Source: Apricaphanius iberus
Lineage: Eukaryota > Chordata > Actinopteri > Cyprinodontiformes > Aphaniidae
Length of the DNA: 64,000 nt
Assembly (NCBI GenBank): GCA_028564705.1
Contig: JAPXFQ010000113.1
Coordinates: forward strand, 2,046,001 to 2,110,000
Reading direction: 5' to 3'
The notes below the pieces were generated by a model. The model had not been told where the DNA came from and ran no database searches. It worked only from the letters and a program-made list of their open reading frames with translations. Within the stretch, counting starts at the first letter, position 1; every line of letters starts with the position of its first letter. Below, piece after piece: positions 25,801 to 37,494 of the stretch. Position numbers and translations under genes: made by a program.

Positions 25801-28800
25801 AAGCAACGTTATTTTTAGACTAATTACATTGTGGTTCCAGATACTTTGTCAGGAGATGGAGGCAGGACAAAAACATGTGCATGGATGTGACATGCAGGGC
25901 CCGGTGATGAATTTCCTGCAAATATAGAATATACTATATTCTAGTTATTTCTCTTCTTCTTCACTGACAGCACAACCGCAGTGGTTCCAAATCGCAGGGG
26001 GTCAGCACAATTTTGTCAGTGCCGAGGTTATCAAAATGATATTTGTAAATATTACGTTTATAAAATGCAAAAGACGAAAATGATATATTGTACATATATT
26101 TTACAGGGTAAAACAAGAAGAATAAGAACAAACACTAAAATTGATTTTTTTTCTTTCTAATAAAAGTTTGTAATGAATCAATTTTAATGCATGTAGGAGT
26201 TGGGGGTCCAGCTGGTCTTTACACAGACGAGTGGGTCCTCAAGGAAAGAAAATTGTTGGGTTTACAATACCCTTTGGTGCAGCCTGACAAATCCTGACAG
26301 TTAATCTATAGATTAAGGTTTGTTAAGCATGCATTAATAATTATTTACAGTTTTTTTGTGCACATTTGCGATGGTCTTACTTGATTTAACGGAAGGTTGT
26401 CTAAAAGTATTCAGATACTTGGTTCTTTGCTGTCCTGCTGGAAGACGAACCTTTACTCCAGACTCAATTACAAGAGACGGGATTAGACTGAATTCAGCTC
26501 CTTAAACCTCCTGTACATTTATCAGTTCACCTGTTGCTGCTGTAGAAGTACATTCACACAGTATAATGCACCCACCACCATGTTACATCTTGGGATTGGT
26601 GCTTTAACTGTGTTGTGCTGTGTTGAGGTTTTCGACAACCCTCAGTGTTTAGTAAATGTGTCAAAAATCACAAATTTTGTTCCATCTAAGCACATCACCT
26701 TGTTTTGCATGTTTGTTATTTCTCCTACATGGTTTGCAACAATCTGCAGTTCTTCTTATGGCTAGACCTCAACAATGTATTTCTTCTTGCACCTCTTCCA
26801 TTAAGGCTAAATTAATGTAAGACAATCCCACCTGAACTTTGTAGCTCTTCCAAAGTTATTTTTTTTTTGGTTGTACTATTTTCTTGCCATTACCAGATAC
26901 TTGATTAAACTGTTCTCTTGATGATGTTCAAAGCTGTTTTAATCTTCTGCACAACATTACTGCTTCTCATCAGGTGTGATTCTCGGCTGCACAATGCTAT
27001 TTGTTCATTAGATTCATAAAAGCCCCCCCCAGATATTTTCCTTCCACTGAACAATTATGCACCACCTTGGATTGATCGATTACATAAAATCCCAAGACAA
27101 CGCAATTAAGTGTGTGGTTGTGATAACACACAAACAACGTCAAGCATATGAAGCATTTTGCAAACTACTGTTGCTGCAATCAGCTGCATATCATTTGTGG
27201 AAAGAAGATAAACAAGAAAATATGCTTTAGAGCACCAATTTGGATTGTCTTCAATCATTTCACTGCCATTGATAATGATTAAAGAGAATAAGCCGTTCTC
27301 TTGTTTATTATATGTTGGGTTCAACAGTAGCCACCTCAGCTTCCTCTGCCAGTCCTGCCAGCTGTTTAAAGCATCAGATGGAGAAAGTCATCAGCTATTA
27401 TCCCTAGTACTACCCCGGAGCCAACATCCTGTTTCCAGAGGTAAAAAGCCCTGCTTACAGCGCTTCTTGTTTGATCGGAAGTCGTCAGTAAAGAAATGGG
27501 CACAGGGCACAAAACACGCATCGTCCACAGGAAAACCCACTCAGCCCACTCATGCAGACAGCAAGCGGTCTACACACTTCTCTCTACAACCCCCCCTTAC
27601 TCTTGTCTTTACTCAACACTCAAGTGCCAACACTCACAAACATATCCGCACACACTTTTACACATATCCGCAAATGGATTCAAACAAACGGACACGCAAG
27701 CCAGATAGTAACCGGCTGCCAAGACAAGAACAATGTGGTGAATGATCTGGACGAGGAGAAACAACTGTATAGTGCATTGTGTGTGCATGTGTGTGTTTTT
27801 GCGTCTAAATGTAAACCCTGATGGAAAAACTGAGATACGGGTGTGATAGAACAGAGGAGGACAAAGTGTGACATGAAACTTAAAAGAGATTCCAACTGGG
27901 CTTAAATGTTAAAATCATGAGATGACTGACCTTAACCAGAGTGGTGGTGATGTTGGGGTTGGTGACCCTGCAGGGGATGACAAGGGACTCCCTCACCTTC
28001 ATGAACAACACGGCTGGACTCATGTCGGTGCTTTCAATGAATGGCCGCCGGCTGTCTGAAACCAAAACACTGCGGTCAGGAACACACGTGGAAAGCATGA
28101 GAAACATACTGAACACATTAAGATTTTAGTAGAAAGAAGAAAACAGGCTAAAGTTAAAGGAGGCCACTCAAAAGTGTAACACATAATTTGTCAAGAAGCA
28201 ATAAAAGCATCAAACAAACCTCAAAGGCCTTCACAGAACTGCTTCATTTTTACCAAGATCATGTAAATTATATAACACACAAATGGAATATATTCAATTA
28301 GCAAAGACCTGTTGTAGCTTAGGTTGTACTTCAACTAGCCTAATTTAGGATACGATAGTGAAGAGGACTGAGTGTTTACTGTATGCATGCCACACTATTT
28401 AAAGTTTTTATTATTTAAGAAACTCTAAAACACGCAGAATTTCTGCCATGCTCGCAGTTTTAGATTAGTCTAATCAAACAACATTGAAATGTACGGCTCT
28501 AAAGTAAACGAATATTTAAAAAAACGTATGGAATGTCTATAGTTTTTCAAGACCCCCACTCATTTGCAGTTCAATCTTTGAGGATTTTTCTCTGCGACAT
28601 AGCTACAGTTTAGTGTAGATTTTGACTGCTTGTTCTTTTTTTAGGTGATCATATAGAACATATTCACTAGAAAATAAAGCTTACCAAGACGATATACCTA
28701 GGTGAAATGCCACTTGACATGCTATTAGCATGGAAAACAAGCACAATTAATTTTTCCTGGAGCTGACTGCATTAAAAGCCCCAAGAGCAGAGCAAAGGAA

Positions 28801-31800
28801 GACTGTACTGCTAATATGGTTTCCACTGTGTATATTAATGCATATTAAAATGTTTGAATTAGAATAGGTGGTTTTAAATGCTTTAGATGGTCTCTAAAAT
28901 ATTCATCCATTTTAACTATTCGAAGGTGCTTGTGCTACCTAATCCCCTTAAATAGTGGGGGTCCACTGTACTGATGCCATGCTGCTTTGTTTTCTTTTTT
29001 TAACCCATCAGAATTAAAATAAATATTTGACATTTAAAAATCTAAAGTTTTTAGAGGAAAGTCTCAATCATTATTTAATGATGAATGAAGCTCTGTCTCT
29101 GAAATTGCAATTTCATTGAGGAAGTATTTATTAACCAATGGGTTTATGAGTATTTTTTGCATCTTTGCTGTTTTTACAACCTCTTTCTCGTCTTATCTTA
29201 ATATGATACCTAATTTATATGTCAGTATAAACTGTACTTTACAATATAAAACTGTTTTGCTTCTATATAATACAGTTGGCTGCAAACGTCTTTTAACAGG
29301 CCCTAATATCATTGAAATGAGGCCAGAAGTGATTGAGTTTGATGAAAAGTTAAATTTTAATGCTAATGTTTTTATATTTATCAAATATAAAAACAAGTGC
29401 AGTGGAGAAATTTTTATCAAACCAGTCAATAATTATGTTTGTGATTAATTTTATGTGACCCATATTCACACAAGGTGTGAATATAAGTCAATAAATTTGG
29501 TAAAACATTGTCAATTATGTTAATATTTGTTTAATTATCAATCATTGTTATTAGTGACTGAAAGCAAAAAAAAAAGTCCTTAAATTTCAAACTGAAACTT
29601 CACAAACTGCCTGGTACTTGGTTGTGAGCCTGTGTTTTTCTGACTTTCACATGGATTGTGTTGATTTACTAGTGCATCAAATGAAAATGTAAGGGATAGC
29701 TCAGAATTTTTAAAACTTAAAAAGTCTTAAATGGGTAGAAGCAATCAGTCCATTTACCAAGAATTGATAACTCTTTCAGTGTACTCATCTAGTTGAAATC
29801 CAGGTTTGTTGGTACTGAAACTAATGGCTAATCCAAGTGTGTGTGTCTGTGTGTGTCTGTGGGGGGGGTGAGAATAAAGCAGTTTTCAACCGCTGAACAA
29901 ACTTTAGATCATAATATAAAGCTTTCCTATGCAAACTTTAGATTATGATCATTAAAACATTGTGACAAGTTTGCATTGTGAAGTTATGTATAGAGAAGCT
30001 GATACTTTTGCAAAGGACTGACGGTACGATGGTGTTCCTGATTCAAGCATGTACTAATAATTGTACATGGAAAGTGTTTCCATACAGAATAAAATCGAGG
30101 CAGTGTAAACCTCAATCACATTTTTGCTTTTCACACCACTTTCCTTTTATGTTTCATAGTTCCTTTAACCGAAATCAGTTTGCAGGTTCTATTCTCTATG
30201 TTTATACATAATTTGTGGCACAAGCTTCCTACCTTCCATACCTTTCACATATAAATAACTGTTGTCTATTTTGAAAATAGTCAACCAAAGTAAACATGGC
30301 TTATTGGCGAATTGCACCATTTGTACAAACCACTTAGACTGGAGTTGATCAAACTTTGCTTTGGTCATCATAGCCGCTAAGGAACTAGCCATTCGTTTAG
30401 GCCATATGGATCCCACTTATTTAGATTTATACTGAATTAAGTTCCAATAGAAGCTCTATTATAATGCAGGGCAAAAAATAGCTGAGACACATAAACAATC
30501 ACACATGGACTTCCAAGAATCTTAACAATAACTGAAAAAAGCCTCACACACTCTTAAAACATACACTGTCCTCCACACCCATTCATGGAATACCCATTCT
30601 GCAAATGACTGCATGCTGTCAACAATAAACATGTAGATTGTTTAGAGGCAATCAAACAGCTTCTCTGTGTTTGCGCTGCTTCTCTCAGCTCGTCTACAGT
30701 AACAGTTCTTTGCCATTCAAAGGTGTGGGTGTTACTCGATGCATTGTTTGTGACCATAGGGTGTTATTCAAGGAAAGCAAATCTCTGAACCTCCGAACAA
30801 AAGTACCCCAAGGACTAGTAAGACCGAACGCTTCCTTCTCCTGCTTTGATTCCTAATAGAAGGCTTGAGGAGGGAGGCAACGTCTGAACGGAGCAGCAGA
30901 CCAAGTCTAAAACTTAATGGACATGGTGACCTGAGCGATTGATGGCCCCCAAGGGTCCTCTTGGCCAACAGTAGCATGCCCCGTGACCCTGGCATGGAGC
31001 CCAGCTCGAGCTGAGCAGCGTCACCTTCCAGGACAGGGAGGAGCAGGCCGGGGCAGACATGGTGCCTCCTCTGCCCCTGCATACCACTGAATCACTGGCA
31101 TATATCTCATCCCTCACAGTTCCACACACACACTCACACACACACACAGAGCTTCACCGCCACCTTGTAGAGACACAGCAGCATCCCCTCCCAGCACACC
31201 CCCTCTGAGCATTTTCCCTCCTCCCCAAAGCACAGGATGCTTCAAGCAAGGCTGAGCTGAGCAGATAAGGCTTATGCCCTGGGAAACTCTGCCCGGGGCC
31301 CGAGCCTTTCAGCAGCTGGGCTATTCCTGGCCACGAGGTAGCACGTAAGCGAAAGTAAAAAATATTTTATATATAGCCCAAAGGGAGCTGGATCTAGGAG
31401 GAGAGAGGAGAGGAAGGGGAGGAATGGGGTGAAACTGTGCCAGAGCAATCTTGAAGGATGTGTTGTTGAGACAAACAGTGTTTAGATATAATTAGTGCTC
31501 AGTCTGCATTTAGCAAACACTACGTCCTGTTTAACCTGAGGGAACACACAATAGGCTAGAGACAGCAAGGGGTTTCCTCGAGATGGTGAAAACCTGCTAA
31601 AAATGTCATTGTGGTCTTTTTCTGTCTTACCTGTGACATACACGTAGACGGACACCTGCTTCAGGGGACTTTGCCTATAGCGGCAGCGGTACAATCCAGT
31701 GTGTTGGGCCTGGCTGTGACGGACTTTCAGACGGCTGCAGTAGTGCTGCCGCATCTTCCCACAACGAGAGTTAACCACTTTCACTTGATCTTGGTCCAAG

Positions 31801-34800
31801 CTTCCAGGGAACGCCCATGACAGCTCCCAGCTACCCCTGGACAGACATTACACTAAGGTCAGTGTTTGCATAGAAAGCACTTTCATGGGTCCCTGAACAC
31901 TTTCTAAGAATGGGTTACCATTTAGAGCTGGTTAGGAAGAACATTTGCGTTCATTGACTTTAGATTAGATGTGAGGCCGGTTAAGATCTTCACTCCAGTA
32001 CCTTGTGTTTTCATTTAGTAGAAATCAAAATTTGTTCCTTTCAGATCCTGAAGTTTATGGATAATCTGAGAAGCCAAAGTGGACTTCTACCAATTTAAAG
32101 CAAGTCCAGCCTCTAAAACAACATTGTAGGTTTGAGGTATCAGCTGCTGAACCACCAATAATCTTCCTGCGAGTAAATGTGCTGTAAACAGATTGTTTTT
32201 GTTTTTCAGTGTAGCTACATAGAAAAAAAGTAAACATCTTTAAAACATAACTTTTTTGCTTTTTATAGTGCTTGAATTTTATATTGGTTGACCTGACCAT
32301 GAACTCCATCCAATAATTCTTAATCAGGTTTCACAGGAAGATACACCATCAGTGATGGACCACCACCTACCTCAGTTTACTCCTTTTTGTGAAATGTTTC
32401 CCTTTGTCTGTGAAGTCTTTGCTCCAGTTTATGTCTTCAAACAAAATAAACCTTTTCCATATTAGTACCACTGGGTCAATAAGAAACAAATGATGAGACA
32501 AGTTTACCAATTGGCTCAATACAGCCATCCATCATATATATCTCCTTATCTTTGCAGGATCCTGAGGGAGCTAGTGCCTGCCTGCAGCAGTCCTTGAGCA
32601 AGAGGCGGGGTAAACCCTGGACAGGTCGCCAGTCCATTGCAAGGCAACACAGAGATGCACACACACAAAAACATTTTTTTCTTCATGTTTTTGGACTGTG
32701 GGTTGAAGCCGGAGTACCTGGAGAGAACCCAAATATGCACAGGGAGAACATGGAAACTCCATGCAGAAAGACCTCAGGCTGGGACAACAGTGCTAGACAA
32801 TTTTAACATTTTCTGGGGCAGGAGTCAATTGTTTGGGGCAGATGGACTCCATCTTAACAGACAAGATACACGCATGCTAGCACTAAGCCTGGCATATCCT
32901 CGCCCATCCCTGTCCCCTGTCCCCGGCTCCAGCTGCTCCTGCCCCATCCACCACATCCTGATGTGCAGCTGGTCCCTGTTTTTATAAACTCACCCCTGAT
33001 TTTAACAGTAACTCACATATCGGACTTGGACCTTACTTCACTTCATTCATTCCTGTTATTGTCGGCAGGGAGTGAACAAATAATCATAAACTAAAACAAC
33101 GCAACTCAAATAATCTTAAACAGTCCCCCCTCAAACACTCTCTGTGAGGAGTTTGCAGACCACTTCAGAGGGAAGGTAGACACCATCAGATGTAATATTT
33201 TATCCTCTCAAACTAACATGGCTTTAGATAAATCTGAGTGTCTGTCTTCACCAGAGGAAACACTGGACAGTTTTGTCCTGGTAGAAGCTGGGACCCTTGA
33301 TAAAGTTTTCTCCTCAGTGTGCTCATTTCTAGTGCACCACAGATCTCATATTAAGCTTATAAGTCTTGCGTAGATAGAGATACTTGGTTTAAGATAGTCT
33401 TGCTTTAAGCATCAGCAATACATTTACAAAAGGAGATGGCAGTGTAATAGCCTTTTTAATAATCAAAAAAAATTACCCATTGCACAACATTGACAGTATG
33501 TTTCTTAACAGAGTTTTCTAACCAACAAAGATGGTGATTAAGATGAGTTTGAAATGCCAAATAATTGCTAAATGCACCCCTCTCTTAAACAAAATTTCTC
33601 CAGTTCTTTTAACAAAAATGAGAGTGTAATGAATGCTCTTCCAAAACAAACTTGATTTTGTATAAAATCTACTTAAAATAATATATAAGATCTATGAAAG
33701 ATGGCTCAAAGTCAAATTATCTTAATAAGAATGGGTCATAATAAATGAAAACATCTAGAATCTATGCAACAGACTGGCGTCCTGTTCAGAGTGTACCCTG
33801 CCTAACGCCTGATAATTGCTGGGATAGGCTCCAGCTGCCCCGTGACCCTGAATTGGATAAGCGGTTAAGAAGATGGATGGATGGATGGATCTAGAATCTA
33901 ATCTTCTAAGATTAATATTCTTAATTTAAGTCAGTTTCAGTTGGTTAGAAAATTCATTTTTGTAGTGTGCTCCCTTCAGACGGGGTTTTTTCCTGCCGCC
34001 TTTAAAGCGCCGGTAGTGAGGTCCCTGCTGAAGAAGAGCAATTTAGCAATTTTTAATGATTTAACCAATTACCGACCGGTATCTAACTTACCATTTTTAA
34101 GCAAAGTTTTAGAAAAACTTGTTTTTATTCAACTTAATGATTTTATTAACACTCATAATGTCCTAGAGAAATTTCAGTCTGGTTTTAGGGTGAACCACAG
34201 CACTGAGATGGCTCTTTTAAAGATTTTTAATGATTTTAGATTAAACTATGACACTAAAAAGGTGACAGTGTTGGTTCTCCTGGATCTCAGTGCTGACTTT
34301 GATAAAGTAGACCACACTATTATTTTAACCCGTTTAAAACAGATCGGCCTCTCTGGTGCTGTTCACAAATGGTTCACATCCTACCTCACAGACAGGAATT
34401 TCATGGTAAGTTTAGATACCTGTTCTTCTATGGTCCATAAGATCACTTGTGGTGTACCCCAGGGTTCAGTTTTAGGCCCATTGCTTTTTAACCTGTATAT
34501 GCTCCCTCTTGGCAGGGTCATCTGAAGGAATTAACTTTCATAGTTATGCTGATGATACACAGTTGTACATGTCCATGTCTCCTGATGACACACGGCCAAT
34601 GGATGCACTTTTTAACTGCATTTTAGACATTAAATCCTGGATGGCAGAAAACTGTCTCCAGCTCAACCAGGACAAAACTGAGGCGTTAGTTATCAGTCCT
34701 GAGGCTCAGAGAGAGAAACTTTTACCAAAACTACAATCATTGTCTTTTAATCCTTCTTTACAAGTGAAGAATCTGGGCGTGATTTTTGACTCTGAGCTGA

Positions 34801-37445
34801 CTTTGATTCCACACATTCAAAATATTACTAAAATAGGTTTTTATCACCTAAAAAACATTGCCAGAGTCTGCCCAATTCTCTCTCGGGCCAATACCGAGAT
34901 GCTAATGCATGCTTTTATCACTAGTAGAATTGATTATTGTAATGCCCTGCTTTTTGGTCTTCCCAAAAAGACTACATCAAGTTTACAGCTTTTACAGAAT
35001 TCAGCAGCTCGTGTCCTGATTAAGACCAGGAGGCGGGAGCACATTACACCGGTCTTAAAATTACTGCATTGGCTCCCCGTATGTTTTAGGATCGATTTTA
35101 AGGTTCTTTTAATGGTTTTTACGTGTCTTAATGGTCTTGGGCCTTCTTATCTGTCAGAAATGCTTTTACCGTATGAACCCTCGCGGTCTCTGTGCTCCTC
35201 TGGCAGCCGTCTGCTTATCATCCCCAAAGTGAGGACACGGACTCATGGTGAGGCGTCTTTCCATTATTATGGCCCTCATCTGTGGAACAGGCTGCCAGTG
35301 GATCTCAGGGCCGCAGAGAACGTTCATGATTTTAAGAACAGGCTCAAGACTCACCTTTTTAGGCTAGCTTTAAACTAATTATTATCTATTAATATATTTT
35401 TAACTGCTCAGCATGTTTCACCTGATTTAATTTTTTGTTTTAGCTTTTAAAACTGTTGAAGCTGTTGCTGATCTGCTGCTGCAGATGCAGATAGCTCCCA
35501 TGATGGCGTTTCCTGGCTCATCCGTGCTCAGCCTGCATTTTTTTTTTTTTTTTTTAATGTATTAGCTTTTAAGTGTGTGTGTGTGTGTGTGTACGGGGGT
35601 TGGGTTGGGAGGGGGGTGTAGTCGTGGTGGTAATTTTATTTTGGTTTTCGTATGGGGGTTTGGGGGCTTTTGGGGTCATTTTAAAATCTGTAAAGCACTT
35701 TGAGAAACTTTGTTTGAAAAGCGCTTTATAAATAAAGTTTGATTTGATTTGAAGAGAGTGTTGCAGGTGAGATATTACCTGCTTTCAACCTTTTAGCAGA
35801 ACTTTTCTTTAAGCCCCTACCTTCCCGTGAAACTTTTGTCTCAAATTCATAGTTTCTAAAGTCTTTAAGTAAAGAAGATGATACAATCAACCAAAGCAGA
35901 TAAAAATGTAATTTAGAGAGGATTTCTAAAAATTGAACATCAAAAACAGCAACATGCTCACAATATGAAAAAAAAAGTGCTATAAGTTTCGCCATGGAAC
36001 TAAAGGATCAAAAGAGAGATCACATTTAACCCGATGGACTGGTGTTGATTTTTAGACCATTTTCCCCTCATCACTTACCATTTCATTGCCAAAACTCTTT
36101 TTTTCCTTTTGGTTTGGCTTCAGATAGATGAAACTCACCTGCAGTTAAGCACCAGAGTTTTGTTGGCCTCCAGAACCAGCTGCCGACTCTTGACGTCCAA
36201 AAGTGGGGTGCTGAACTTTTTATCTTTATCTGTGGACCAGAGAAAAGCAAGAGAAGCCCTTAACAATTTGCCCACATCGTGCACATTCTCTGCTTTCCAA
36301 TCAATCAGGTCACTTGGAAATGCGTAAGCAGCGTCCTTCTTGTTTATCAGCTGAAACATTTTCTCCACTTGATCTCATAGATGTATTAATTAGAGTTGAA
36401 GACACTCATCTGTCCACCCTTCCTTCCTCAGAACATTGAAAACATCCATCCTTCAGCCTGTCTGTCTCTGGCCCAAATCCCAACCATAATGTAATTCTGT
36501 TAGTAGTCAAATCGCTGCTATTGCAGGTAGTTATTACTTCTCAATTGTTGCCAATGGATACACTATTTTAGTGTTACTCACAATGCTAGCACTTCCTGTA
36601 CAACTTCCTTAGGTTTCTGAGTGAGAGGAGGCAACAAACAATGACGGAGGAAAAAGGAGGGGAAGTCAATGGTCTCCTACCTGTTTTTTTCTTTTATGCA
36701 GAGAGTTTAGAGGCAGATTTTATCACACTTTAGATTACAAATTGAATCTTAAATATGTTTATATATGCTTAATATGCAGCTGCAATAAACACATTATCGT
36801 TTCTGACAAAAAAAGAAAAAAAACCACTAGTGATAAATTCAGCATTACTGCTCCCATTTGGGTGTTACTTAACTTTGCTCAGTCAATGTGAGTCAGCTAG
36901 AGAGCAGCTGCTCTGACTACTGAAGCTGACCAATCACAGAGATCACTTAAGGGGAGATGCCTAAATTGCCACTGCAGATACTTTTAATCATCACCAGGAA
37001 TCTGATTGGTTTTAATTTATTTCTGACATAGGACAAGCCTGAAACAAAAGGGAAATGATTTGACATGGAGAATCACAGTGGAAACACAGTAAAGTTTCCA
37101 GAGACATTGAACTGGAAAGTCCCTCCACACATGAGTAATTTGAAATAAATTGTTTCACTTTTTATTGAGCTCAGGGAGTTAATATTCAACTAAAAATAAG
37201 GGTCAAAAATTGTATCCATCAGAATACAAATAAAATGTATACTTGAGAGAGAATTACTAATTTATCATATATACATTGCATTTATGTGCTTTATTTTTGC
37301 ATATATTGCATTTTATGTTAAATGTGTATGTTATTTAGAAAGTTATTAGTAATTCTATATGGAGCATATTATTGCTAACACTTGCTAAATTAGCATAATG
37401 TTTGACACATGGTAATGTACTTTTTGAAAAGGTATATATTTTAAA

Positions 37446-37494
<49 letters not shown>

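Larger units (their letters stand above)
23370..27930. other. flt1 intron 4
   Basis: The intron holds Tc1-like remnants (23700-24330 and 26370-27110), a GGGATGCA-type element, a repeat head at 24880-24990 and a GC-richer stretch (25180-25780) with no supportable gene. Confidence 0.65.
32800..35755 (+). mobile_element. L2-clade non-LTR retrotransposon, broken
   Basis: The piece 32800-32900 (GADGLHLN) resembles the ORF1/esterase part of fish L2 elements, and 33100-33345 resembles the region before the reverse transcriptase. The RT follows in two blocks, 33945-34525 and 34509-35378. The 3' end has the usual tail (aaagcactttgagaaac, then a ttgatttgatttga run). The element lies antisense to flt1. 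It is interrupted near 33345-33940, where a SINE tail sits, and the RT has a frameshift, so it is dead. Confidence 0.8.
31837..36138. other. flt1 intron 2, filled largely by an antisense L2 LINE
   Basis: It contains SINE copies at 32536-32784 and 33766-33889 and an L2-type LINE covering about 32800-35750. The remaining flanks show nothing recognised. Confidence 0.75.

Noticed and set aside
27245..27745. 166-codon open frame in flt1 intron 4
   Set aside because: His/Thr/Gln-rich, no domain, on the strand opposite to the gene and near repeat remnants.
29116..29448. 110-codon open frame in flt1 intron 3
   Set aside because: AT-rich sequence with Phe/Ile/Asn bias on the strand opposite to flt1; no similarity.
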